Notes under the pieces: generated by a model
Databases searched by the model: none
Told to the model about the DNA's origin: nothing
Seen by the model: only the letters and a program-made list of their open reading frames with translations
Assembly: GCF_008802405.1 (NCBI RefSeq)
Contig: NZ_VZDO01000002.1
Span: 62,001 to 126,000 of the forward strand
Length of the DNA: 64,000 bases
Reading direction: 5' to 3'
Origin: Plantimonas leprariae
GTDB taxonomy: Bacteria; Pseudomonadota; Alphaproteobacteria; Rhizobiales; Rhizobiaceae
Shown here: piece after piece, positions 1 through 8,272 of the stretch
Layout: the number at the start of each line of letters is the position of its first letter
Position numbering within the stretch: the first letter of the stretch is position 1
Translations under genes and position numbers: made by a program

Positions 1-868
1 GCGACAGGCCGGTGACGCGCAGCCATCGCTCCACGTCGTCCGGGATGCCCGAACGCTCGCCGGAAATGATCGCGGCCGCGACCGCGCCTTCCGGGCCGTC
101 GATCACCGACCGGATGCGATCGCTGATCGCGAGGCGCATCCGCACGAAGCGCTCGGTCGCGGTCAGCGTCGGCGCGGCCTCGTCCGGCGGCGTCGGGCCG
201 GGCGCGCCGAGCGCGAAGCCGTAGGCGCCGAGGCCTTCGAAGAACGCGCCGAAGGCGAAGTCGTAGCCGCCGGGAAGCGCCGGCCCTGAAGGTGCGCGCA
301 GCCGCACCAGACCGCGATATCGCTGCCCGACCTCGATCGGCGCGTGCCTCGCCGTGACGAGGATTTCGGCGTGCTGTGGCGGCCGCGACAGCGTCGGCCG
401 CTCGGTCCGCTCGATCGCCACGAGATACCGCATCCGGCCCCGCTCGTCCCGGTCGCGCCAGAGCACGCGTCCGTCGATCCGCACCGTCGCCTCGCCCGAG
501 AAGATGACGGTATCGACGCGTTGAAGCTCATAGGCCGCCGATGCCGCGCCGAGCGCGACGAAGGCGGCGAACATCGGAACCTTCGCGGCCGGGCGCGCCC
601 AGCCGAGGCCGGCCAGCCCTGCAGCCGTGACGAGACAGACCGACAGCGACGGACGCCAGTCCGCGCCGTAGACGGCGAGGATGCCGAGCATCAGGCCGAG
701 CGGCAGCAGGTAGAAGCTGGTCCGGGCCTCCGTTTCGACCGCGATCTGCTCGCCGAGCCACATGCGGAAGCGGGACCAAAAGCGCGCCGACCGAAGACGG
801 ACGGAACCGAACTGCGGCTCCGCGCCGAGGGCGTTATCCGCCGTCCGTGATCCCTCCGTCGCGCTCAT
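1..868 (-). CDS. comEC: ComEC/Rec2-family protein, N-terminal part (runs off the left edge)
   Basis: The minus strand is open from an ATG at 868 to the window edge, giving 289 codons of an unfinished gene. A hydrophobic stretch lies near residues 50-95, followed by the DUF4131-type domain that precedes the ComEC channel domain; the segment [20 protein letters not shown] with GLGAYGF just after it is characteristic. ComEC is the inner-membrane channel that passes single-stranded DNA in transformation; many Hyphomicrobiales carry it next to gltX without known competence. No strong ribosome site precedes the ATG, so a start about 32 codons further in (MWLGEQ) is possible. It diverges from gltX. 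The channel and metallo-beta-lactamase domains lie outside the window. Confidence 0.85.
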   Translation of the reverse strand, partial: MSATEGSRTADNALGAEPQFGSVRLRSARFWSRFRMWLGEQIAVETEARTSFYLLPLGLMLGILAVYGADWRPSLSVCLVTAAGLAGLGWARPAAKVPMFAAFVALGAASAAYELQRVDTVIFSGEATVRIDGRVLWRDRDERGRMRYLVAIERTERPTLSRPPQHAEILVTARHAPIEVGQRYRGLVRLRAPSGPALPGGYDFAFGAFFEGLGAYGFALGAPGPTPPDEAAPTLTATERFVRMRLAISDRIRSVIDGPEGAVAAAIISGERSGIPDDVERWLRVTGLS

Positions 869-901
869 CTGTCGGCAGCATGCGGCCGATCGGCCGTCGT
901 C

Positions 902-929
902 TTGAGTCCCGTTCCTCCTATGCTACACA
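902..929 (+). promoter_or_regulatory. Possible gltX promoter in the comEC/gltX divergent gap
   Basis: TTGAGT at 902-907 could be a -35 element, with TACACA at 924-929 as -10 after a 16-nt spacer, about 60 nt before the gltX ATG. Both hexamers are only moderate matches, so this is a weak inference from position. Confidence 0.3.
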
Positions 930-991
930 CCCCGCCGACCTCGCCGATCGGAAAATGGCGGCGAAACGCGGCTGCGCACGGGATATTCGAC

Positions 992-2416
992 ATGACGGAT
1001 CAGGTGGTGACGCGCTTCGCCCCCTCGCCCACCGGTTTCCTGCATATCGGCGGGGCGCGGACCGCGCTCTTCAACTGGCTTTACGCCCGCCACACCGGCG
1101 GCAGGATGCTCCTGCGAATCGAGGATACGGACCGCGTCCGCTCCACCGACGCGGCGGTGACCGCGATCATCGACGGGCTATCCTGGCTCGGGCTCGATGC
1201 CGACGAGCCGCCGATCTCGCAGTTCGAGCGCGCCGCGCGCCACCGCGAGGTGGCCGAGGAGATGCTGGCGCGCGGCCAGGCCTATCTCTGCTTCGCGACG
1301 CCGGCCGAGCTGGAGGAGATGCGCGAGAAGGCGAAGGCCGAGAAGCGCCCGCCCCGCTACGACGGCCGCTGGCGCGACCGCGATCCCGCCGAGGCACCGC
1401 CCGGCGTGAAGCCGGTGATCCGCTTACGGGCGCCGCAGGAGGGCGAGACGGTCGTGCACGACCGGGTGCAGGGCGAGGTGCGCTTCCCGAACCGCGACCT
1501 CGACGATTTCGTGCTGCTGCGCTCCGACGGCACGCCGACCTACATGCACGCCGTCGTGGTGGACGATCATGACATGGATGTCACCCACATCATCCGGGGC
1601 GACGATCATCTGACCAATGCCGGCCGCCAGACCCTCATCTACCGGGCGATGGGCTGGGACGTTCCGGTGATGGCGCACATCCCGCTCATTCACGGCGAGG
1701 ACGGCGCGAAGCTCTCGAAGCGCCACGGCGCGCTCGGCGTCGAGGCCTATCGCGAGATGGGCTACCTGCCGGAGGCGCTCTTGAACTATCTGGCGCGGCT
1801 CGGCTGGAGCCACGGCGACGACGAGATCATGTCGATCGAGGACATGGTCCGCTGGTTCGACGTGGACGACGTCAACAAGGGCGCCGCGCGTTTCGATTTC
1901 GCCAAGCTCAACGCGCTGAACGGCGTTTACATGCGCGCCGCCGACGATGCGCAGCTGACGGACGCCGCCATGGCGGTTCGCGAGCACCTGCCCGAGGCGT
2001 CGCCGGTGAAGGCCGCTCCCGATACGGAGGCACGAGAGAAGCTCGAGGCCGCGATGCCCGGTCTGAAGGACCGGGCGAAGACGCTGGTCGAGCTTCTCGA
2101 CGCTTCCGCCTTCCTGTTCGCGCCGCGCCCGCTGGAACTGGACGACAAGGCCGCCGCGATCCTCGCCGATGGCGGTCGGCAGATCGTCGCCGCCCTCCTG
2201 CCGCGGTTCGAAGCCGCGCCGGACTGGAGTCACGACGCGCTGGAGGCGCTGGTGCGCGAGCATGCGGAAGCGAACGGTTTGAAGCTCGGCAAGGTGGCGC
2301 AGCCGCTCCGCGCCGCTCTCACCGGTCGCTCGACCTCGCCCGGCGTCTTCGACGTTCTGGTCGTGCTCGGCCGGGAGGAATCGCTCGCCAGACTTCACGA
2401 TCAGGCGCGCGGCTGA
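992..2416 (+). CDS. gltX: Glutamate--tRNA ligase
   Basis: Class I glutamyl-tRNA synthetase of 474 residues, which charges tRNA(Glu) in the cytoplasm. The N terminus has the nucleotide-binding signature [16 protein letters not shown] (HIGH-like, about residues 8-23), and the KMSKS-type loop appears as [10 protein letters not shown] near residue 245. The reading frame is open from 902, but the ATG at 992 places the catalytic motif at the usual distance and is preferred. The enzyme may be non-discriminating and also make Glu-tRNA(Gln), because gatA, gatB and gatC are present in this window; that is inferred from the family and context. gltA follows after about 150 nt on the same strand. Confidence 0.97.
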   Translation: MTDQVVTRFAPSPTGFLHIGGARTALFNWLYARHTGGRMLLRIEDTDRVRSTDAAVTAIIDGLSWLGLDADEPPISQFERAARHREVAEEMLARGQAYLCFATPAELEEMREKAKAEKRPPRYDGRWRDRDPAEAPPGVKPVIRLRAPQEGETVVHDRVQGEVRFPNRDLDDFVLLRSDGTPTYMHAVVVDDHDMDVTHIIRGDDHLTNAGRQTLIYRAMGWDVPVMAHIPLIHGEDGAKLSKRHGALGVEAYREMGYLPEALLNYLARLGWSHGDDEIMSIEDMVRWFDVDDVNKGAARFDFAKLNALNGVYMRAADDAQLTDAAMAVREHLPEASPVKAAPDTEAREKLEAAMPGLKDRAKTLVELLDASAFLFAPRPLELDDKAAAILADGGRQIVAALLPRFEAAPDWSHDALEALVREHAEANGLKLGKVAQPLRAALTGRSTSPGVFDVLVVLGREESLARLHDQARG

Positions 2417-2565
2417 AGCGGCGCTTCTCGCCTTCGCCCACCGTGGCGATATCTAGGTCTCAAAGGCGCGCTTGCCGCTGAACGCCGCAGGCGCTACGCA
2501 ACGCTCGCGACGCTTTCGCACCGCAGCATGCGACGCAGGCGCCCCGTTTGAGGAAGGGACCATCC

Positions 2566-3858
2566 ATGACGAAACCAGCGGCAAAAATCGCGGTGAACGG
2601 CAGGAACGCGGAACTGAAAACGCTGACCGGCACGATCGGGCCGGACGTTGTGGATATCAGCGCGCTTTACAAGGATACCGGCGTCTTCACCTACGATCCG
2701 GGTTTTTCCTCCACTGCCTCCTGCGAGTCGAAGATCACCTATATCGATGGGGACGAGGGCGTCCTCCTGCATCGCGGATACCCGATCGAGCAACTCGCGG
2801 AGAAAGGCGACTTCCTCGAAACCTGCTACCTGCTGCTCTACGGCGAGTTGCCGACCGAGCGCGAGAAGGCGGACTTCAACCACCGCGTCACGCACCACAC
2901 GATGGTGCACGAGCAAATGTCGCGCTTCCTCTCCGGCTTCCGGCGGGATGCGCACCCGATGGCGATCATGGTCGGCTCGGTCGGCGCGCTTTCGGCCTTC
3001 TACCACGACTCGACCGACATCGCGGACCCGCACCAGCGCATGGTGGCCTCGATCCGCATGATCGCGAAGACTCCGACGCTCGGCGCGATGGCCTACAAGT
3101 ACCATGTCGGCCAGCCGTTCGTTTACCCGCAGAACCACCTCTCCTATTCGGAGAACTTCCTCAACATGTGCTTCTCGGTTCCGTGCGAGAAGTACGAGAT
3201 CAACCCGGTCCTCGCCCGCGCCATGGACCGGATCTTCATCCTCCACGCCGATCACGAGCAGAACGCCTCGACCTCGACGGTGCGCCTCGCCGGTTCGTCG
3301 GGCGCCAATCCGTTCGCCTGCATCGCGGCCGGCATCGCCTGCCTCTGGGGCCCGGCGCACGGCGGCGCCAACGAGGCGGCGCTGAACATGCTCGGCGAGA
3401 TCGGCACGAAGGACCGCATCCCGGAGTTCATCAACCGGGCGAAGGACAAGAACGATCCGTTCCGCCTGATGGGCTTCGGGCACCGGGTCTACAAGAACTA
3501 CGATCCGCGCGCGAAGATCATGCAGCAGACCTGCCACGAGGTGCTGGACGAGCTCGGCATCAAGGACGATCCGCTGCTGGAAGTCGCGTTGGAGCTGGAG
3601 CAGATCGCGCTGCACGACCCCTACTTCATCGAGAAGAAGCTCTATCCGAACGTCGACTTCTATTCCGGCATCACGCTGAAGGCGCTTGGTTTCCCCACCA
3701 ACATGTTCACCGTGCTCTTCGCCGTCGCGCGCACCGTCGGCTGGATCGCGCAGTGGAAGGAAATGATCGAGGACCCGCACCAGCGCATCGGCCGCCCGCG
3801 CCAACTCTATACGGGCGAGCCGAGGCGGGACTTCCTGCCGATCGACCAGCGCGGCTGA
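2566..3858 (+). CDS. gltA: Citrate synthase (type II)
   Basis: A 430-residue citrate synthase that condenses oxaloacetate and acetyl-CoA at the entry of the TCA cycle. Visible signatures are [20 protein letters not shown], the [15 protein letters not shown] block with the active-site histidine and arginine, and PNVDFYSGI near the C terminus. The length matches hexameric bacterial type II enzymes regulated by NADH. The ATG at 2566 is preceded by AGGAAGGGA (2551-2559); a TTG at 2548 in the same frame would add six residues and is less likely. It converges on lpxB, with only 10 nt between the two stops. Confidence 0.97.
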   Translation: MTKPAAKIAVNGRNAELKTLTGTIGPDVVDISALYKDTGVFTYDPGFSSTASCESKITYIDGDEGVLLHRGYPIEQLAEKGDFLETCYLLLYGELPTEREKADFNHRVTHHTMVHEQMSRFLSGFRRDAHPMAIMVGSVGALSAFYHDSTDIADPHQRMVASIRMIAKTPTLGAMAYKYHVGQPFVYPQNHLSYSENFLNMCFSVPCEKYEINPVLARAMDRIFILHADHEQNASTSTVRLAGSSGANPFACIAAGIACLWGPAHGGANEAALNMLGEIGTKDRIPEFINRAKDKNDPFRLMGFGHRVYKNYDPRAKIMQQTCHEVLDELGIKDDPLLEVALELEQIALHDPYFIEKKLYPNVDFYSGITLKALGFPTNMFTVLFAVARTVGWIAQWKEMIEDPHQRIGRPRQLYTGEPRRDFLPIDQRG

Positions 3859-3868
3859 GACCGCGCTG
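3847..3868. terminator. Bidirectional hairpin between gltA and lpxB
   Basis: CAGCGCGG (3847-3854) and CCGCGCTG (3861-3868) form a perfect 8-bp stem with a 6-nt loop holding the gltA stop codon. It lies exactly between the converging ends of gltA and lpxB. There is no T-run, so its role as a terminator is inferred. Confidence 0.45.
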
Positions 3869-5017
3869 CTATCGCCGGCGCTCGGCGATGGCTTCCAGCA
3901 CGATCCCGGCGGCGGCGTCCGCCGGGTCGCCTTCGATCCGCATGCGCTCGCGCACGATTCCCAGCCCCTCCGTCTGCGCCCGCCGTTCAGGCGTGTCCGT
4001 CAGCAGCCGCTCCAGCTTGCGAGCGAGCAGTTCCGGGCGCACCATCTCATGGAAGTGCTCGGGGACGAGCGGATGGCCGGCGACGTAGTTCGGCAGGGCG
4101 GCCGTCCATCCGCTGATCAGATGCCGCAGGCGATAGCTGATCGGATCGAGCCGATAACAGAGCGCCATCGGCACCCCCGCCAGCGCGAGTTCCAGGGCGA
4201 CGGTGCCCGAGGCCGCCAGCGCCGCATCGGCCTGCGCGAAAGCCGCCCATTTGCGCTCGTTGCCGACGACCACCTCCGGCTTCACCGGAAAGCTTGCGAC
4301 ACGCTCGCGGATCATGCTTTCCAACCTCGGCACGGTCGGCAGGACGGCGCGCAGGTTCGGTATCCGTTCGTTCAGGATCGCGAGGGTTCGGCCGAAATCG
4401 TCGATGAGCCGGTTCACTTCCCCGCGGCGCGAACCCGGCAGCAGCAGCAGCGTCGGCGGCTGGCCGGCTGCCGTTGGGCGGTCCTCGGCCATGATGCGTT
4501 GGAGGGGCGGATCGCCCAGCAACGGGTGGCCGACATAGGTCGCCTCCGGACCGCCGAGCGCGGCATAGGTCGCCGGCTCGAACGGAAAGACGGAGACGAC
4601 GCGGTCGACGTAGCGGCGCATCGCGGCGGCGCGCTCGCCGTGATAGGCCCAGACGGCCGGCGGCACGTAGTTGACGATCGGAATGCCGGGCGCGAGCCTG
4701 CGCACCCGCCGCGCGACGCGGTGCGAGAAGGCGTAGCTGTCGATCGCGACGAGCGCGTCCGGCTTCGAATCGACGACGAAGCGCACGGTCTGGTTCAGGC
4801 GGTGCATCAGCTTCGGCAGCCGTGCCAGCACCGCGCCGACGCCGATGATCGACAGCTCGTCGATGTCGAAGATCGTGTCGACGCCCTCGGCCGCCATCGC
4901 GTCGCCGCCGAGCCCGATCGGCTCGATCGCCGTATCCGCCCGCCGCCGCAATGCGCGGATGAGCGCCGCGCCGAGCTGGTCGCTCGAATGCTCGCCGACG
5001 ACGAAGGCGATCTTCAT
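3869..5017 (-). CDS. lpxB: Lipid-A-disaccharide synthase
   Basis: A 382-residue GT19 glycosyltransferase that joins 2,3-diacylglucosamine-1-phosphate to UDP-2,3-diacylglucosamine, forming the lipid A disaccharide at the inner face of the membrane. It begins MKIAFVVGEHSSDQLGAALI, the N-terminal family motif, and continues with PPAVWAYHGER and LLLPGSRRGEV, both typical of LpxB. The frame is open upstream to 5212, but those codons lie over lpxI; the ATG at 5017 overlaps the lpxI stop as ATGA, which fixes the start and indicates translational coupling. It is the last gene of the leftward lpxD-fabZ-lpxA-lpxI-lpxB group. Confidence 0.96.
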   Translation of the reverse strand: MKIAFVVGEHSSDQLGAALIRALRRRADTAIEPIGLGGDAMAAEGVDTIFDIDELSIIGVGAVLARLPKLMHRLNQTVRFVVDSKPDALVAIDSYAFSHRVARRVRRLAPGIPIVNYVPPAVWAYHGERAAAMRRYVDRVVSVFPFEPATYAALGGPEATYVGHPLLGDPPLQRIMAEDRPTAAGQPPTLLLLPGSRRGEVNRLIDDFGRTLAILNERIPNLRAVLPTVPRLESMIRERVASFPVKPEVVVGNERKWAAFAQADAALAASGTVALELALAGVPMALCYRLDPISYRLRHLISGWTAALPNYVAGHPLVPEHFHEMVRPELLARKLERLLTDTPERRAQTEGLGIVRERMRIEGDPADAAAGIVLEAIAERRR

Positions 5018-5889
5018 GGGCGGTCGTCCCGGCGGCCGACGACGAAGATGCCCTTCGCGCGCGCCCCGCGGGCGATGTCGTCGATGCCGAGCAGGAGCGA
5101 ATGTCCGGCGCTGAGGGCGATGCCGACGAGCCCTGCCCCCGCCGCCTCGTCCAGCGTTGATGCGCCGATGCTCGGCAGGTCGAAGCGGTCGTCCTGCGCG
5201 GGCTTGCGGCATTTCACCAGAACGCAGCGCTCGTGCCGGCCGACGCGGCCGCGCGCTCTAAGGTCGGCGACGCGAGCCAGCATCTCGCGCGTGCCCTCGA
5301 TGCCTTCGAGCGCGATCACCCGGTCCCGCGACGCGACGGCCGCCTGTCCGATGTCGAGCTGCCCGAGCGCCCGCGCCGCCGCGAAGCCGCGCGAGATCGC
5401 CGCCTCGTCGTCTTTCTGCAACGGAGGGCCGGCGATAGTGCCCTCCGCTGCGACGAGTTCCGGCGCGATGGCCTGCACCGCGACGACCTGGAAGCCGCGC
5501 GCCTCGAAGGTCTTCGTCGCGGCGCGAAGCAGGTTGTCGTCGCCGCCGCGGATCACGGCGAAAATCTGCCGCAGCATCAGAAGCGTGTGGAGCGTCGGCA
5601 GGATGGAGCGGAAGTCGGGGCGAACCGACACCGTGCCGCACAGCACCAGCTTGCGGACGCCGGCGGCGCCCAGCCAGCGTAGCCCGTCGCCGAGCTGCCC
5701 CCACGCCATCCGCCGGGCCGGATGGCCGCTCCACTCGGCGTCGATGCCATCGGCGATGCTCAGCACATGCGGCGTCCAACCGCCGCGCAGCGCCGCGTCC
5801 ACGACGATCCGCGGCAGGATGCCGCCGCCGGCGGCGATGCCGATCGGCTCCCCCGGCCTGTCGGGCGCGATGCCGGCTGCCGGCGTCAC
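5014..5889 (-). CDS. lpxI: UDP-2,3-diacylglucosamine diphosphatase, LpxI type
   Basis: A 291-residue LpxI, the enzyme many alphaproteobacteria use instead of LpxH to hydrolyse UDP-2,3-diacylglucosamine to lipid X. The N-terminal domain begins GEPIGIAAGGGILPRIVVDA; the C-terminal domain carries KCRKPAQDDRFDLPSIG followed by AGHSLLLG, features of the family. It lies 12 nt after lpxA and overlaps lpxB by 4 nt, between the steps that make its substrate and use its product. No lpxH is seen in the window, which agrees with LpxI being the functional enzyme. Confidence 0.94.
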   Translation of the reverse strand: MTPAAGIAPDRPGEPIGIAAGGGILPRIVVDAALRGGWTPHVLSIADGIDAEWSGHPARRMAWGQLGDGLRWLGAAGVRKLVLCGTVSVRPDFRSILPTLHTLLMLRQIFAVIRGGDDNLLRAATKTFEARGFQVVAVQAIAPELVAAEGTIAGPPLQKDDEAAISRGFAAARALGQLDIGQAAVASRDRVIALEGIEGTREMLARVADLRARGRVGRHERCVLVKCRKPAQDDRFDLPSIGASTLDEAAGAGLVGIALSAGHSLLLGIDDIARGARAKGIFVVGRRDDRP

Positions 5890-5901
5890 CGCGTCACGCC
5901 G

Positions 5902-6705
5902 CTAGTCCGGCCGGGCATTGCGCGGGAAGCAGAGCGCCCGGTCGCCGCCGGAGCGGATGAAGCCGAGCAGGTCCTGCACCAGCGGATCGTCCGGGTATTC
6001 GGCCTGCACCTCTTCCATGTTCTCCTTGAAGGTCAGGTCGTCGGAGAACAGCATGCGATAGGCGCGGCGGACGTTGCGCACCGCCTCGCGGTTGAAGCCG
6101 GCGCGCTTCATACCGATGACGTTGAGGCCGGACAGGTAGGCGCGGTTGCCGAGCACCATGCCGAACGGGATCACGTCGCCCTCCACCGCCGCCAGGCCGC
6201 CGATATAGGCGTGATGGCCGATGCGGGTGAACTGGTGGATGCCCGATCCGCCGGCGATGGTGGCGAAGTCGCCGACGACGCAGTGGCCGGCCAGCATGAC
6301 GTTGTTGATGATCGTCACGTTGTCGCCGACCATGCAATCGTGCGCGACGTGCGCCGCGGTGAAGAACGAGCAGTTGTCGCCGACCGTGGTCTCGCAGCGG
6401 CCTTGGCTGGTGCCGGGGTTCATCGTCACATGCTCGCGCACGAGGCAGTTCGCGCCGATGACGAGGCGCGTGTCCTCGCCCTTGTACTTCAGGTGCTGCG
6501 GCGCGTGCCCGATCGAAGCGAAGGGGAAGATGTCGGCGTTCGGACCGATCGTCGTGTTGCCGGCGAGGACGACGTGCGAGCGCAGCTTCGAGTTGGCGCC
6601 GAGCCGGACCTGCGGGCCGACGACGCAGAACGGCCCGACGACGCTGCCGTCGCCGATTTCCGCCCCGTCCTCGACGATGGCGCTCGGATGGATGTCGATG
6701 GGCAA
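5902..6705 (-). CDS. lpxA: Acyl-ACP--UDP-N-acetylglucosamine O-acyltransferase (TTG start)
   Basis: A 267-residue left-handed beta-helix acyltransferase performing the first step of lipid A synthesis. Hexapeptide repeats run from about residue 5 to 190, and AHDCMVGDN contains the catalytic histidine (H122). The start is a TTG at 6705: upstream in the same frame the next codons lead directly to the fabZ stop at 6721-6723, leaving no ATG or GTG, while AGGCGA about 4 nt before the TTG can serve as ribosome site. The TTG may reduce translation of this committed step, which is an inference. fabZ precedes and lpxI follows at short distances. Confidence 0.95.
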   Translation of the reverse strand: MPIDIHPSAIVEDGAEIGDGSVVGPFCVVGPQVRLGANSKLRSHVVLAGNTTIGPNADIFPFASIGHAPQHLKYKGEDTRLVIGANCLVREHVTMNPGTSQGRCETTVGDNCSFFTAAHVAHDCMVGDNVTIINNVMLAGHCVVGDFATIAGGSGIHQFTRIGHHAYIGGLAAVEGDVIPFGMVLGNRAYLSGLNVIGMKRAGFNREAVRNVRRAYRMLFSDDLTFKENMEEVQAEYPDDPLVQDLLGFIRSGGDRALCFPRNARPD

Positions 6706-6720
6706 GGTTCGCCTCGACCG

Positions 6721-7188
6721 TCAGCCGTCGTCGCGCGTGACGAGCATGGCGCTGACCGTCGCCTCGGCGACCTTGCCGTCGTCGACCTTGGCCACGCAGT
6801 CGAAGCGCCAGATATTGCCCCGGCGCTTGGTCTGCTCGACATGGTATTCCAGCCGGTCGCCGGGAACGACGGGCTTGCGGAACTTCGCATTGTCGATCGT
6901 CATGAAATAGACCAGCGGTGCGGTGGCCGTGCCGATCGACTTGCAGCAGATCGCGCCGGCGGTCTGCGCCATGCCCTCGATGATCAGCACGCCGGGCATC
7001 ACCGGCTGGCCGGGAAAATGGCCGAGAAAATGCGGTTCGTTCGCGGTGACGTTCTTGATGCCGACGGCTTTGCGGTCGCCCTCGATGTTGACGATGCGGT
7101 CCACCATCAGGAACGGGTAGCGGTGCGGCAGCAGTTCCAGGATCTTCAGGATGTCGATGCTTTCAAGCACCGTCGCTGCTTCGCTCAT
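6721..7188 (-). CDS. fabZ: 3-hydroxyacyl-ACP dehydratase
   Basis: A 155-residue hot-dog-fold dehydratase that converts 3-hydroxyacyl-ACP to trans-2-enoyl-ACP in fatty acid elongation. The catalytic pair is visible as H57 in [11 protein letters not shown] and E71 in [11 protein letters not shown]. FabZ competes with LpxA and LpxD for 3-hydroxyacyl-ACP, so its place among lipid A genes links the balance of phospholipid and lipid A. The ATG at 7188 lies inside the last codons of lpxD (26-nt overlap), and the fabZ stop sits 15 nt before the lpxA TTG in the same frame. Confidence 0.96.
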   Translation of the reverse strand: MSEAATVLESIDILKILELLPHRYPFLMVDRIVNIEGDRKAVGIKNVTANEPHFLGHFPGQPVMPGVLIIEGMAQTAGAICCKSIGTATAPLVYFMTIDNAKFRKPVVPGDRLEYHVEQTKRRGNIWRFDCVAKVDDGKVAEATVSAMLVTRDDG

Positions 7189-8233
7189 TCTTCCGTCCCC
7201 GCCCGGCCTTCGCCATCTCGCTAACCCATGTGATCTCGCGAAACCAGTCCCGAACGGGCTTTGCCGGGGTGCCGCCGAGGGTCGCGCCGGCCGGCACGTC
7301 GTCGGCGACGCTGCTGACCGCGGCGATGCGCGCGCCTTCGCCGATCGTCACATGATTGTTCACGACGGTCTGGCCGCCGATCGACACGCCGTCGCGAAGC
7401 GTGACGCTGCCGGCCAGCGCCACATGCGCGACGAGGACGCAGTTCCGGCCGATGCGGACGTTGTGGGCGATCTGCACTTGGTTATCGATCTTCGTGTTTT
7501 CGCCGATCACCGTGTCGCGGACGCTGCCCCGATCCACGGTCGTGTTCGCGCCGATCTCGACACTGTCCTGGATGATGACGCGACCGACCTGCACCACTTT
7601 CGCGATGCCGGCGCGCCCTGCCGAATAGCCGAAGCCGTCCTGACCGATCGCGACGCCGGGATGCAGGATCACGCCGTTTCCGACGAGGGCATATTGCAGC
7701 GTGACGCGCGGCCCGATGCGGCAGTCGCGGCCGACGCGGCAGCCGGGCCCGACGGCTGCCCCGGCGCCGATCACCGTGCCGCGCCCGATCGCGGCGCCGG
7801 CGGCGATGATCGCGAAGTCGTCGATGACGACGCCATCCTCGAGAACGGCGCTCGGATCGACCGACGCGCGAGGCGAGATGGCGTCCCCGGCGCGCCATGA
7901 GGCCGGGCGAAGCGCATGGGGGAACAGCGCCCTGCCCGCTTCCGCGAAGGCGTCGGACGGGCGCGACGAGATCAGCAGCGCCTGGCCGGACGCCGCGAGC
8001 GTGGCATTCTTCGCCGCCACTACGACGCAGCCGGCCCGGGTGGCCTTCAATGCCTCCGCATGCCGCAGGTTGTCGAAGAAGCCGAGGTCCTCTGGCCCCG
8101 CCTCGTCTAGGGCCGCGACACCGGACAGCAGCAGGTCCGGACTTGCGCCGCCTCCGATCTCGCAGCCGCAGGCGGCCGCCAGATCGGCGAGCCGCATGCC
8201 AGGGCCTCGCGGAAAGAAGTCCGTCCGGTTCAT
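7163..8233 (-). CDS. lpxD: UDP-3-O-acylglucosamine N-acyltransferase
   Basis: A 356-residue LpxD, the third step of lipid A synthesis, adding the N-linked hydroxyacyl chain. The N-terminal uridine-binding domain (about 1-105) is followed by hexapeptide repeats in a beta helix; the [11 protein letters not shown] segment carries the expected catalytic histidine. The C-terminal tail ([15 protein letters not shown] and after) overlaps fabZ. An ATG at 8233 is used, with an alternative ATG 12 codons later (MRLADLA). It lies about 40 nt after bamA and is probably cotranscribed. Confidence 0.95.
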   Translation of the reverse strand: MNRTDFFPRGPGMRLADLAAACGCEIGGGASPDLLLSGVAALDEAGPEDLGFFDNLRHAEALKATRAGCVVVAAKNATLAASGQALLISSRPSDAFAEAGRALFPHALRPASWRAGDAISPRASVDPSAVLEDGVVIDDFAIIAAGAAIGRGTVIGAGAAVGPGCRVGRDCRIGPRVTLQYALVGNGVILHPGVAIGQDGFGYSAGRAGIAKVVQVGRVIIQDSVEIGANTTVDRGSVRDTVIGENTKIDNQVQIAHNVRIGRNCVLVAHVALAGSVTLRDGVSIGGQTVVNNHVTIGEGARIAAVSSVADDVPAGATLGGTPAKPVRDWFREITWVSEMAKAGRGRKNERSSDGA

Positions 8234-8272
8234 CGCATGGCTCCGGCCCTTCGGACCGATGCTGTTAGCCGT

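Noticed and set aside
1-868. A working competence system from comEC plus the TfoX-N protein
   Set aside because: The two genes are far apart, comEC is cut by the edge, and no pilus or comF/dprA genes are in view.
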